64,000 bases of DNA from Delphinapterus leucas (GCF_002288925.2 NW_022098092.1:807498-871497); one strand, 5' to 3'; numbered from the stretch's first letter, positions 42,150 to 56,000 are shown. The notes: generated by a model from the sequence alone, not told the origin. Made by a program: numbers and translations.

Positions 42150-43780
42150 TGAACGCCTATTCGTCCACCCACACACTTCGGTCCCTGCTCAATTTCCCCC
42201 GCCGCCTGCGCTTAGCTGCGGGGGCTGAGCACTGGGGCAAAGTGGGGACGCTGACACCACCATTGGAGGCGCTGCACGCTCTGGAGCGGGATACCAGGAC
42301 ACAACCCATCGCGACAGTCAGCGCTGAGCCGTGGTTGCAGGGCCACAGGCTGCTGACTGCCGGGGGTCGGGGATAGGAGTAAGGGCAGGGCCCACAGGTC
42401 AGGATCGGGGCCGAGCCAAGGGCCCTTCCACGTCCGTCCGCTGCCATTATTTTCTGCCTTCGGTGGAGTGTTCTGCAAACTTAACTTCAAGCTCCCCTGT
42501 GTCCTCCTCCACTAACCCCACCTCGAGGCACCCCCCCCCCACAACTCTCTACCAAATCCGTCCGATTTAGAAATTCTGGAGCCGCCAATGGCTGTGCCTT
42601 ACGCCAAACTGTGCCTGTCTTCACGGCGGCCCTGAGAGGCGAGTATTATTGTCCCATTTTTCCGAGTTGGAAACTAAGGTTCAGAGATGACTGAGGTCCA
42701 GATCTGTCTGGTTTCCAAGGCGGCTTTCCTTTCATTCCTCCAACGGGAGGCGCAAGGGGCCAGGAGAACGGCGGGTCGGGCTCCGGGGCAAGGAAGGTGT
42801 CCAGCAGCCCAGTCCCCGCCCAGGCCCCGTCCAAGCCCCGAGGGCCGTGTCTTACAGCTCAAAGCGAGATGGGACTTCGTGATTCGGCGGAGCGGAAGGA
42901 TTGGGTGGGGCTTCCCACCGCCCGAGAGGCCGTGACTCTGACAGGGGCGTGGTATCTGGCTCCGCCCCCTTACGCGGGCTCAAAGCGGACGACGGCCACG
43001 GGGGCGGGGTCAGAACTCGGGCGGCGGATCCCAACGCTGCTGTTTGGAGATCGCCGGCGAGCAGCGCCCCGGCGGGGCCGGGCAGGTACATGCGACAGCG
43101 CGGGGCGTCTCGGGCAGGACCAGGCGGGGAGCAGAGGCCTACTGGGGACCACAGGGGGTACTGGGGGTCTTAGCCAGCTCTGCGCTTCCTCCGGTGGGCC
43201 GGAGCCCCTACCCCCGCCCCCGCCTTCCTGCGGCAAAGCCGGCTGCGGCGGGGCTGATTGGCGCCTGCGCCGCTCCCTACTCCCCGGACTCGGCCAGTGC
43301 ATGGGGCCCGGGCGGGAGAAACTGAGTCACGTCTGGATGGTAGCAGGCCTGTGTGGGAGGCACCACCCCCACTGAGCTCCACGATGAATCCCCTTCCTTG
43401 GCCACGCTTTGGAGTCCCAGCCCCCACCAGCCTCCGCAGGGGCCGCGCCCCCTCGCAGTCCCCCCCTAGCGCCCAGGGGTCCCGCCCTGGCTCCCAGCAG
43501 CTTCGACTGGGCCTGGAATGGCTAGGACCCGCTCCAGCCGCCTCCCTCCCCACCCCTCCCCCTCGCGTCCGAAGCCCCTGTGTGCTCCCTCCGCTGGCTC
43601 TCCGCACAGTGTCAGCTTACATGCCTTATATAGTCCGAGCAGGCTCGAGTCGAGGCCTGCCTGCCGGGACCTGGGGGCGGGGGAGAGGAGCGCCGGCCCC
43701 GGACTGGCCTTGCCGTCCAGTCCGAGGCTCAAGGTTGGCTTGGGAGGAGGCCGTGCCAAATTAGCCCTGCGATCCACTCC
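42150..43780 (+). promoter_or_regulatory. PDLIM7: PDLIM7 CpG island and promoter
   Basis: Dense CpG sequence surrounds the non-coding first exon. The strongest part is about 42900-43560. A separate GC-rich block at about 42150-42450 lies upstream, with a degenerate MIR (about 42600-42730) between them. No clear TATA box is seen before exon 1. Confidence 0.65.
43030..43085 (+). other. PDLIM7: PDLIM7 non-coding first exon (3' end well placed)
   Basis: The sequence ending gccgggcag|gtacat at 43085 gives a good donor. It resembles the human PDLIM7 5' UTR exon that joins to the gagcggcacc-ATG exon. The 5' boundary is a guess. Confidence 0.55.
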
Positions 43781-44050
43781 TGGATGAGAGGAACCTCAAG
43801 ACTGGATGCGGGCTCCCCTCACCCTCCCAGTTCCTTAGGGAAGGGGGGTTGCCCCTGTCTTTCTAAAGTGAGGTCTGCCAGCTAGTAGCCCAGCCAAACC
43901 TAACAAGGTGCCCGCCTACCCTCCCCCTGGGTGTGCTCAGCGTCTGCCCGTGCCTGCCTGGCACTAGTCCGAGGCTGGTGTCCTGTGATGGGCCTGCCTG
44001 TGCACCCACTATGCATCACTCACCTTTTCTCTCCTCTCAGGAGCGGCACC

Positions 44051-47000
44051 ATGGATTCCTTCAAGGTGGTGCTAGAGGGGCCAGCACCTTGGGGCTTCCG
44101 GCTGCAGGGGGGCAAGGACTTCAATGTGCCCCTCTCCATCTCCCGGGTGAGCCTAGGTTGAGACAGGGGCTCCTTCAGGAATCTTTGGGTACTCAGATCT
44201 CCAGTGAGTGATGGGAGGAGTCTGAGCAGGAGTGAGCTGAGGCCAGTAGGCCAGGAGGTGTCCAGGTCCAGAGATGTGGGCTCCTGCCACAAGGACTCCC
44301 AACTAGGCAGATACTAGGAAAGGAGCTCCCACACTTCCACAGCACTGCACTGTACCTGATGCCAGTCCACGAAGCTCCTGGGGCCACCTTCGAGGCTCAG
44401 GGAGATGCCATTTCTGGAGGAGGGGAGCCTCAGGTCTCCAGGAAGGGTCTAAGTTGCTTCAGGGAGCAATGCTTGGAGCTGGACCCCAGGCAGGGCACTC
44501 TGACTGCAGGATCTCACTTCATCCTCATTGCCACCCAAGGAATAGCAACTGTCATCCTGTTTATCCAGTTGAGATAACTTGGAGAGGTGAAGGGGCTCCT
44601 TCAGCGATTCCATGGCAAAGCAGGGATTGGAATTCAGGCACAGGGATGGCCTGCAGTTTTTGTGGGTGGGTGGGTTGACTCTCCCCAGCCTATGTGAGGA
44701 CCTTTATCCCAGCCACTGGTCCCATTCAGGATGCAGTGGCCTTTGACCCCAAGCAGGGGTTGGGACCGGGCTCTAGGGCTGTGACTTCAGTTCCCAAGAG
44801 CCTGTTCTGATGGGGGTGGAGCTGAGGGCTGGCTCCTCCCTACGGCAGGGGGATTGCCTTATAAGCCCAAGAATGCAGTCCCATGCTGGGATGGCCAACT
44901 GGTGGCTGGAGTCTGCAGAGCTGGAAAAAAGCTGGCCTAGGCCTGGACCCCTGAACCCCATGAGTGGGCCCCTCAGCTGATCACCACCAGGCTGTGGCTC
45001 CAGCTGTGGGGTCAGTTGTGGGACATAGAACAAACTGCCCGCACTGAGAGCACGAGGCCAGCCCTTGGGTTGGTATCTCTGACTGTGGCCTGGGGGTCAG
45101 GAGGGGGTGGGGACTTCCTGTCACCATATCCGCTTGTCCAGAGAGGCCCACCCAGGCTCCTGGTGGGCAGGCAGCTATTGGCAGGAAGCCCAGGGCAAGC
45201 ACAGCCTGGAGGGGGCCAGAGGGCCCAGCTAGAGGGGGCCCCAAGGCAGAGTCTGTCAGAGTTGGGCTTGGTGGCCAGGGCAGGCAGGCAGTCACTGTTC
45301 CCAGGGACCCTTCCACAGGGTTCCCTGGAAGCTGCCCTACCAGCAAGGTAGCCAAGGGCAGTGGTGTCCCTACCACATACACCTATCCCACACCCAGTTC
45401 TCAAGCCTTGCCAGCCCTGGAAACCTACCCTATACTCCCCTCCCTGGGAAAGTGCTGGCCAGTGTGGCTGGGGCCTTGGCTGACCTCTGAGCCTCAGTTT
45501 CTTCATTGGTGGGGATGGGCAACAAAGTAGCCTAAGGGGTGGACTTTCAGATGTGGCCTGTTGGGGGCACTCTGAGCCCAGGCTCCCTTGTCAGCAGCCC
45601 CAGCATGTGGGTGGGGCCACTAGCCGAGCCCATCCCTGGATTTGGACCTAGGCCCTGGTGGGTGGGTGTGTGGGGTGGTCTTTTCTGAGCTGGGCTGGCA
45701 CCCTTTCTCTCCCCTGACCCCAGCATGGAGGGGGGCAGGGAGGGGCTAGGGCTGGCTGTAGGCCCGGGCCTGGGAGATGAGGTAATGTCTGGGACTTGGG
45801 GGTTGGGCTGCTCAGTGGAGCCCTCAGGCTGACTCACCCCCTACTCCATGCAGTGTCCAGCCCCCTGGCTTTTTCCCTCCTTGGTCCCTTGGGCCCTCTT
45901 GCTTCTCTCTCCAGACACACCCCGCCCCCCCTGCCCCCCCCTTCTGCTTCTGTCTCCACCTCTCTGATCACTCCCCTATCCCTCCTGTGCTTCCTATCCT
46001 CCTCACTCGAGAGAAGGAAGTAGTCCCCAGCTCCCCAGCTCCTCTCTGGGAGCCAACTGCTCCTGCTCAACCTGAGACCCCCACCTCAGGCTTAGCCCAC
46101 ACCTCCCAGGAGCCAGCCAGTGTGGGTAGGGAGTGGCCAGACCAGGTTTCCCGTCTACTGACTCACCACGACCTTGAGTAAGTCACTTCCTTGCAAGGGC
46201 GTCACTTCCCCATGCCCATTATAAGGGGTTGGATTGGAATAGAGGTAAGTAGGGGATCCAAGCCCTAAACCCAGCTAGGAGGTCAGGGGGTCTTTCCAGC
46301 CAGAGGGCTGACCCCTGAGTTGGGCCCCAGCTCTCAGCAGAGATGGCCTGGTAGGGTGGGGCCTTAGGGTCAGGGTCCTGGCCTTGCCTCTTGAGTTGCT
46401 AGCTGGGTAACTTGAAGCAAGTTACTTAACCTCTCTGTTTTTCCATGTGTAAAATAGGTATATTCCCAGACTCTACTCCACAGGGTTGTTGAAGGATTCA
46501 GTGTGTGGCAGTACTAGGTACTCAATAAGCGTAAGCTGCTATTACCATTTAGCAGGTGAAGAAAGGGCCACCCAGCTGTCTTACCCTTCTAACTTCCCAA
46601 GCATGAAATAGAGCCATCAAACCCAGTTCTCCCTTCTTGCCCTAGTGCCATTAGTCTCTGCATCTGGTCCCTCTGCCATCTCTCTGGAACCCCTTACCTC
46701 CTCTCTCTGCCTCAACTGAGTCTGAGCATCAGCCTACCTGATGAGCCTCATGGGGCCACAGGCAGCCTGTACCCCTCAAATCTCACTGTGAATTTGCCTC
46801 CCAGCACTTCCCCACAAACCTGCTCAATGCCAGGCCCCTTGCCAGATGGCCAGGCAGCCCTGTGGGCTTAGACTTATGAACAGCAGTGCCACTCCCGCCT
46901 GTGTTGCTGCCACTAGGCTAGAGGGCTGGGAGGGCCCAGTGGGGTTCTTCAGGGTCACCTCTATCTGGACCCTGGCAAATAACCCCCCCTTGGCCTTAAA

Positions 47001-50000
47001 ACTGCTGTTGGTTCCTCCCAATCTCAAGGCCAAATCCTGGTTCCTTCCAGCATTTGAGGCCTTCGTAAATAGCTGGACTCTCTCACACCATAGGCAGCCC
47101 ATCCCACTCTCCTTTCGCCAAAGCCCACCACTTCCCAGAAGTCATCCTGATGGTTTCAGCTCATGCTGGCGGTGACCATTCTTTCCAGCCTAGTATTGCT
47201 TCTCATTTGCCATGGGAACCAGGGATTCACAACTCAGAGCCTGAAGGATTGGGAGCAGAGGGTGATGTGGCAGTTGAGGGCTTGGGGGTGACATCCGTAT
47301 TTATTTACAACCTGTGAAGCCCCAGCTGACATTTTGGACCCCATTCAGTCACACTGATCACCAGGAACCTAGAGGTGGTGGGGCCTATTCCTGGTGCTCA
47401 AAGTGTTCCGGTAGATCCCTGATGATGGCCCCAGGACAGGGTGCTAGGAATGTAAGAGGTCAATGAGAGCACCCAGCAGTGCTCAGGGAGGTACATGCCA
47501 CACGCACAAGCCAGAGGGCATGTCTGGTGGGTGGAATGGCCTGGGCGAGAGGCCAGCAGGGGCCTCAAAAGGCTGCGGCTGGAGCTGAGAAGCTTGGCTT
47601 TTAGCCTGAAGGTGGCTGCTTGTTGATGTCAGCAGTTTCTGGACTGTGGGGAGGGTCCCCGGAGGTGAACGAATAAATAAGCAGGGTGATTGGGGCGATG
47701 GTGAGGCTCAGGTGAGCCCCACCCCCTTCCAGATGGCTTTAGTATGCAGCAGCTGCCCAGAAATATGTTGAATGAAGAGGCCTCTGGGTTCTGCAAGTGG
47801 GGCAGCTAAGGAAAGGCAGGGGTGGCTGCTGTTGGCCTGAGTTTGGCCTGCAGAGCCTTGGGCCTCCACGATCCTCTGTCTCTCCATAGCTCACTCCTGG
47901 AGGTAAAGCTGCGCAGGCCGGCGTGGCCGTGGGCGACTGGGTGCTGAGTATCGATGGTGAGAATGCGGGGGGCCTCACACACATCGAAGCCCAGAACAAG
48001 ATCCGTGCCTGTGGGGAGCGCCTCAGCCTGGGTCTCAGCAGGTATGCGGGCGCTGAGCAGGCCTGGCAGGTGGGCATGCCATTGGGGCTGCCCATCAACA
48101 CCCCTTTCCCTTCTCTTTTAGGGCCCAGCCGCCTCAGAGCAAACCGCAGAAGGTATGTGAGGGGCTTGGGACATCTGGGTGGCAGGCGGGGTGGGATTGG
48201 ACGTCCGGGCTGACCTGCCCTCCCTGGTGCAGCCTTGGTACCCCCATCCCTGGCCGGGAGTAGAGGGTGGAGGCCAGAGCTGGGGAGTCTGGGGACTGGG
48301 AGTTGGGCTGGGGGCTGCCGCACGGTCAGGGTACCACGCGTATCTGCCTGTCTGTCCGTCTGCCTCCCGCCGGCCTGTGCTGCAAGCTGCTCTAGTACGC
48401 CCTCGCCCTCGGGCCGCGTGGGCTGAGATCATCGCTCCCAAATGGGCCCCTTGAAACCCGAGTCGCCCCTTCCCCGTAGCCTCAGGCCAGATGTGTGGGG
48501 GTGGGGCTGGAGCGCCGCAGTCCTCTCCGAGCCAGAGGGGCACCCCACTCTAGCCAGGTCCCCGCCCCTGCCCGCCCTGCCCGCTCTGTCTCCGCCCAGG
48601 CCCTGGCCCCAGCCGCGGACCCCCCGCGGTACACCTTTGCACCCAGCGCCTCCCTCAACAAGACGGCCCGGCCCTTCGGGGCCCCCCAGCCCGCTGACAG
48701 CGCCCCGCAGCAGAATGGGTACGTCCACCCTGCCCGCCCACATCCCTCCTGCCCGCCCACCGCCCACGCCGTCTGTCCACAACCCCACGCCCGCCCGCTG
48801 CCCGCTGCTGCTCAGTCTGCGCTGCGCCCCAGCCCGGCCGGAACCGTGCGGCAGCGACCCCTGGCGGCCAGGGCGGGGACTGCAGGCACAGGGCCCCACC
48901 GAGGGTGTGGCTCCTGCCTGGGCACTGTCCTCCTGGAGGCTCTGAACGAGGCAGCGCCCCCTCGCTGGTGGCCTGGGGTTGGGGTTTAGTGTCGGGCTGT
49001 CTGAGCCCTAGACGCTCAGTGCAGCCTTGCCTCAAGCTATTCTGACCCCTTGCCGTCTTTCTTCCTCCCCTTGTCTATTTCTTTGTCCCTTTACCTGTCC
49101 ATGTGTCTATTTCCTTCACAGGTGCAGACCCCTGACAAGTCAGTGAGCCCCCTCTGCCTGTCCCTCTCTTTCTTCCTTTTGGCACTCTGGGTGGTGGCCC
49201 CTCCCCACCCTGGCTGCCCTACTCTCACCTTGACTGCCCTCCTCCCCTCTCACTTACCTATCCAACCTGCCACCCAGCAGGGCCCTGGCCTTGCCCTTCC
49301 CCACTCTGCCATCACCATAGCCCACATGTACCAAATCTGGGGAGGGGCTGCCCCCACTGCCCACCCCAGCACGAGGTTCTGAGCCACACCCTCCCTGCAG
49401 ACAGCCGCTCCGACCGCTGGTCCCAGATGCCAGCAAGCAGCGGCTCATGGAGGACACGGAGGACTGGCGGCCGAGGCCTGGGACAGGCCAGTCCCGTTCC
49501 TTCCGCATTCTCGCCCACCTCACGGGCACCGAGTTCAGTAAGTGCCATCCCAGGGCAGGGCAGACTCTCTTCCTGGCCCCCGACCCGGGCCTGGGCTTGG
49601 CTGGAGCCTGCTCCGGCACCCTGTGACCCTCTGCAGGGCTCAGGGCTGGGGTGGCCTTCTGTCTGCTCTTGGTCAATGCCTGCCTCTGCCCTCTCAGTGC
49701 AAGACCCGGATGAGGAGCATCTGAAGAAATCAAGGTAACAGGACGAGCTCCAGCCCCTCTTTCTCACTTCCTGCCTCTCCCATTCCACCCACCATCCTGT
49801 GTCTGCTCCTGGCCATCCCTAGCCAGGCTTCTCCATTCTCCTTCCTTTCTTCAGTCCTTCCTCCCTTCCTCCCTTCCTCCCTTCCTCCCTTCCTCCCTTC
49901 CTCCCTTCCTCCCTTCCNNNNNNNNNNATCTCTCCTTCCTTCCACTTTCTCCTCCTTCTCTCTCTGCCCCTCAGGGAAAAGTATGTCCTGGAGCTGCAGA

Positions 50001-53000
50001 GCCCACGCTACACCCGCCTCCGGGACTGGCACCACCAGCGCTCTGCCCACGTGCTCAACGTGCAGTCGTAGCCTGGCCCTCGCCGGCCGGCTGCCCTCTC
50101 TGCCTCTCTCTTTCTGTTCCTCCTCCCAGGCACCACCCCCCCACCCTTGGTGCCTCCAGCTTCTGCCTACCTCACCCCTGCCTATCCTGCCCCTGGACTG
50201 AGCCTCCTACTGGCCTGGCCTCGGCTGCTCTCCTGGCACAGGGCCCGGCTCCATCTGACACTGTCTTCACTCTTTGCCCTATGGTACTGCCGTCTGCCAG
50301 GTCTGTGCTGGCTTAGGCATGAAAATAAACATGCTCGGCCCTGCTTTTTCTGCCTCTGTCTTCTATCTTTGTAGGCTTGGTTTGCATTTGGGGTAAGGGG
50401 GTGTTAGATGGATAAGATCCAGTATGGGCCCTGCCAGTTTGGGTCTCAGTGGGTGGGGGTACCCAGAAAAGGGGGCCCTGCCATCAGAAGGAGACCCAAG
50501 AGTTGCCCCAGAAGTGAGAGCCTTGCTCCACCTCCCAGCCCTGTGCCACAGACCAGCCAGCTGGAACCTGGCTAGGAGAAGCTGCCCTACCCATCCCTAC
50601 CCCACTGGGACCTGGAGTCCAACCCAGCAGCTCTCATGCACCCACGCATCTCCCATGGGGCCAGCAGGACCAAGGTTGGGGGGTGGAGCCATGCCAGGAG
50701 CCTTAGCCGTGCAGGGCCTTGAATGGCAGATCTTACAGCCAGGTGCCCAGGACAGAAGCCCCAGCCCCAGCTTCAGCTACACCCCAGGAACCCTGGCCTG
50801 GTGAGAGAGAGTGGGCTCGGGCCTGGGGAAGGGGGGGTAGCCTCCAGAGGCATGGGGGTGGGCCCCTCCAAGCTGCCCCGGGGTCTCCCCACGGTCCTGT
50901 GGCGTCCCTGGGCACCCCCCTGGAGTCACTTTCCTGGCCTTGGCAGGCCCTACCAACCCCAGCCCCACCAGCCGCCCGCCCTGGGCTGTGGACCCTGCGT
51001 TCGCCGAGCGCTACGCCCCGGACAAGACCAGCACGGTGCTGACCCGGCACACCCAGCCAGCCACACCCACGCCCATGCAGAACCGCACCTCCATTGTGCA
51101 GGCTGCCGCTGGAGGGGGCCCTGGAGGCGGCGGTGGCAGCAATGGCAAGACTCCCGTGTGCCACCAGTGCCACAAGGTCATCCGGTGGGTGGCCCTGTTC
51201 CTTTCCTACCGTGGTCTTTCCTGACCTCAAGTCCAGCCCTGGTGTCTTTCTGATCTCTGCTCCCCCATCTATCTCCCCACTCATCTCAGCCGCCCCTGCG
51301 GGAGGATGAGGATTCGGTTCCCTATTGGAGTGAGGGTAGGGACCTGGGCTGGTTCCTCAGGTTCTGAATCCCGCACTCCTTACCCGCAGCCCACCCGTCA
51401 TTAGCCTCTGTTCAGCATTTGCCCTGGTGAAATGGAGGAAGTGCCAATGACACAGCCAAGCTGCAGCCCTAGACTCGCTGCTCTCTGGGCAAGGAAGGGC
51501 CTCCCCTTCCCAGTCCCTCTGCCTCTCTCCTTCCTGCTCACTCGGTCTCTCTCCGCTAAGCCCCTGAAGTCCCTCCCTCTCTGCACTGCTCCCCGGGGCC
51601 CAGCAGAGTCACACAGCCCCCCAGAATCAGTGTGACAGTGTGCCTTCGTAGTTCTCATCCCAGGCCCTGCACTGCTCTAGATTCCTGTCAGCTCTTAGGC
51701 TCTGTGAAGCACCCCCTCCTTCAGACATCCCCATTTCTCTGGGACCTGCAGGGCCCTCCCCAGGCCAGATGGAACAGGCAAGCAGGACAGGGTGGGCACC
51801 AGGCTCAGCTCAAGTGCCCACTGGTCTTCAGGGCTCACGGGCACTCCAGGCCTCCTGCCCCCCCCCCCCCAGGGCACCAATTCCCTGGGTTCAACTTATT
51901 AGGCCCAAATCAGCAGCTCTCACCCAGTGTAACCTTCCTCCTTTTCCAACACTGCCCCTCTCCCTCATCTCCTGTCATCAAAACAGTGCAGCTTTGTCTC
52001 TCTTGCTGTGTGACCTTGGGCAAGTCACCTCCCAAGCCTGTTTCTCCCCTATTTGGAGATGGAGAGAATGAACTTTCCCTTCAAGGCTTCATAGTAGGTG
52101 TTGGGTAAACCCCGTGGGGTTCTGGCCAGGAACCCCGACTTCGTTTGCATCCATTCCTGCTCATTGCCCTTGCCTCCCGCCAGGGGCCGCTACCTGGTGG
52201 CGCTGGGCCACGCGTACCACCCCGAGGAGTTTGTGTGCAGTCAGTGTGGGAAGGTCCTGGAAGAGGGTGGCTTCTTCGAGGAAAAGGGCGCCATCTTCTG
52301 CCCGCCCTGCTATGACGTGCGCTATGCACCCAGCTGTGCCAAATGCAAGAAGAAGATCACTGGCGTGAGTGGGGCTGGCGGGTGGCTGGGAAGGCAAGTC
52401 TGACCCTTGAGTGTTGAGGAGCGTTGTTGAGCAACTCCTGAGCCTGGGAGCTCTCCCTGCAGGAGCCTATTGGAACCTTACCAGCCTAACAGTCAGGCTG
52501 CTATATTGACCTTACTTTTCATTAATCAGGATCCTCTTAACAAATGACCTAAATCCTACTCAAAAGGGCTCAAGCAAGAGAGTGTTGGCACAAATAATCA
52601 GAAAGGCTGAGGGGTGCTAACTTCAGGCCCAGCTGAATGCGTATCCCGGGGTCATCAGGAGTCTTTCTACTACTTGCCTCTGGTTTCATCTTTGTTGGCT
52701 TAGTTCCCAGCATGCTTTTCCCTAGAAAGCGGCAAAGATGGTGTCACAGTGGCTCCAGGGTTACATCTCCCCAGGTTAGCACCACAAAGTGAAAGAGAGC
52801 ATCTCTGTGCCAGTTGATGTATAAAGAGTCCCAGTGCTGATGCCCATCTCTGAACCAAGCCCCATGACTCTAATTGGCCAGGCCTGGGTGACACCCCCTC
52901 CTGGAGTGGGGTCTGGTGGCCTTGCCTGAACCACAGGACTGGTTCCTTGAAAATAAAACCAGGATGACATTACCCAAAGAAGGGAGGTAAGTGCTAGTCA

Positions 53001-56000
53001 GGCCAAAACAAGAGATGGCTGCTGTGTGGGGATTGCATTCAGCTTCGGTAATAGAAAACCCCACTGCAGAGGTTGAAACAGAAGGAGTAATTACTTCAAT
53101 CACAAGAATTCCAGGGGTGGAATAGCAGCTCAAGGATGCCTTTAGGCTTTTCCTCTTTTTAAGTTCCAAAACCCTTAGCATGTAGATCTTTGTCCTCAAG
53201 TGTATTGTATCATGGTTGGGGCAGATGCTTTCTCTTAATGAGGTTTTGCCTTTTGACTCTGGAAGAAAAACCAGGAACTTGAATCTGTATCTCAGTTGTT
53301 GGAGTTGTTATCCTGTGAGCACCTGGACCATGGGGGAAGCTGGCAAATCCAGTATTTTAGCTTCTGTCCTCTGTAAGGGAGAAAGGCAAAAGAGAAGGGG
53401 GTTGTGACAGGCTTTTGGGAGGCTAATGCACTGTGTCTGCCGCCCCTAGTACATATGAAAACGGAAACTCTGAAAGATGACTTGATGGGCTTGAAGGACA
53501 CAGGACTATTGATTTGCAAAGCCAGAAATTTAGGCTCAAAAACTTGTGATTCAAAATCCTGTTCTTCTCGCTGAGGCTAAATATGCAGCATAGCCTGGCC
53601 TGGTCTCCTGCAGGGCAACCTAGCTACCACCCAGAGCTGGGCTTGGGACTTGAGTCAGCACATGTCATGGGTTAAGAGTGATGCACTGTCTACCTTCTCC
53701 CATTCGTTCTCTTTACTGAGTGTGGGCAGTATGCCCCACGCTAGGGACACCTCGTGAAGAGACAGGCGTGGCCCTGCCCCCAGGAGCTCACACAGAGGGA
53801 GGGGACTCTGAGGGTGTCAGGGGCTCAGCAGCCTGAGGAAAGGGGAGCATAACAGGCAGGGTAACAAGTTGAGGGGGTTTTCAGTTGTACCTGTATGGAA
53901 ACTGAAGCCCAGAGAGAGGCAGAAATTGCCCAAGGCTGCAGAGGATGAGGGCCGAGCCAGAGCAGCCCCAGGCACTGCTGACTTTCAGCTTGGGCTCTTC
54001 TTGCCGCTCATGCTTCTCCCCATTTCTGGATTCATAGGCAGAGCTTCCAGATGTGGCTAGAGAGCTCTGTAGTGATGGTCATGTTAGTGACGATTACCTT
54101 GACCGCAAGTGATAGAAAAAATAATGGCGGCTATTACTCACCTAAGAAAGTCCAGAGGTGGGCAATCTGGGACTTGTAGGCAGATCCAGGCTCCTGGATC
54201 TTGTTTCTCGGACATTCTCAACATTGGCTTACTTACCACTCGTAGTCCAAGATGCCGCTTGAGCTTCAGGCAAAATTTCCACGTTCCAACCAGCAGGATG
54301 TTGGAATGAGAAGAAGGCTCTTGGGAGCCATCTTTAGAAGATGCTGCCACCCAACCCTTCCGCTTCCATCCCATTGCCCAGAACTCAATCGCATGACCAC
54401 ACTGAGCTGCAAGGGAGGCTGAGAAATATAGTCTGGTATAGATATGTGCCCAGCAAAAAATGGGGGTTCCATCAGTAGACTGGAAGGGAAGAAAGGATAT
54501 TATCACAGTCTTGTGTTGTGGGTCATTTACTATGTGTAGGCATCCAGCTAATCGTACTACGAAGTCAGTTTGATTATTCTCATCTTACAGATGAGGAAAT
54601 TTTGCCCAAGATCACAGTAATTTCTCCACCAGTCTAGGCCATACCCTGTTGGACTGTTCTAGCAGAACGGGTTGGATCCCAGGACCTTTCTTAAGCTGGC
54701 ATCTGGGTTTGTTTCCCACAGATCAAGGCCCTTCTGTTCGCTGATGGCCCTGCCTGTGTTGCACGGCACTCTTGTCCCTCCCTGCCCCAGTTTTGGGTGG
54801 GCAGCGTTATCACCCAGGCCACAGATGAGGAGGCAAGGCTCACAGAGCCTGACTGGCTCCTGGGTCCTAGAGTAAGCCCAGAGTAAGGTGGCAAGCCCTG
54901 CTCCTGCCCTAGCCCAGGCCAGTGGTTCCACAGTGTGGCCCAAGGGCCCTCAGCTTCCCCTCTTGCAGGGGCTCCAGGGCCTGACAGACCCCAGGAAGCT
55001 CCTACCTCACCCTCCCATGGGGCAGGAAGCTAACCTTCCCATTTACCACGCGCTTTGGGCTCTGCCTGTGCCTGGTGCTTGGGACTATGCCTGCTCTCGG
55101 AGCTCAGAGTGGAGCATGGGGAGAGAAACACAGGACAATCACGTTGTTTCAGCAGAGTTGGAGGGGACACATTAGAGGGGACCTGTCCCCTGGTCTGGGG
55201 ACCCTCTGGAACACTATGCTCTCAAGGCTCACCACTCACCACCAGCCCCCCTCAGTCTGTGCTCCAGCCACATGGGCTTCTCCATTTTGCCAGTGTGCTG
55301 TTCCGTTCACCACAGGACCTTTGCACAGGCTGTCCTCTGCTAGGAATACTCTTTAGCACTCTCTTTACCTCATTTCTTCTCATCCGGGACTCAAAAAGCA
55401 CTTCCTCAGGGGTACTTTCCCTGATACCCACCCTCCCCACCAGCCCAGGCTCCCCACTGTTTGCTCACTACCTTCCAGTCCTGTTGTCCCATCTCTTCCC
55501 CAGGGTGCACTTCATGGGTTGGGACCAGGGCTGTTTTGCTCACACATTATGCTGTGCCCAATATATAGGAAGTGGTCAATTAACACTTGAAGGAGTGGAT
55601 GGAAGTGGCCTCTAAGCTGAACTTAAAACATGAGTAGGAATTAGCTTGGAGAAGGATCAGGGGAAAGTGCTCCAAGAGGAGGGAAGAGCTGTGTCACAAG
55701 GCAACACCCAGGGAGGGTGTGAGATGAGGCGGAAGAGGGGGGCAGGGGCCGTGTTAGAAGTTCAGAGCTGGGGACTTCTGAGGTCAGGTGTGCCTGGCAA
55801 GCTTCCCTGGGGCAGGGGGAGACAGCTAGAGGAGGAGAACTGAGCTGCTGGCCCTGGGTCAGCATGGTGGGATGGGAGAGGCAGATAGATTTAGGAAGCT
55901 TTGGGCATGAGATAGGGAACACTGGCTCACGGGTTCTTCTGGATACTGGCAGAGACCTGCCTCCCTGCCCATGCTCCCCCTGGGCCCAGCTCTGGGCTCC

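Noticed and set aside
42297..42380. Possible small exon upstream of PDLIM7
   Set aside because: Open GC-rich frames occur on both strands, but there are no convincing splice sites and no match to any known protein.
49846..49917. Regularly spaced repeats that might suggest an array
   Set aside because: It is a simple pyrimidine microsatellite in a mammalian intron. There are no spacers, so it is not a CRISPR-type array.
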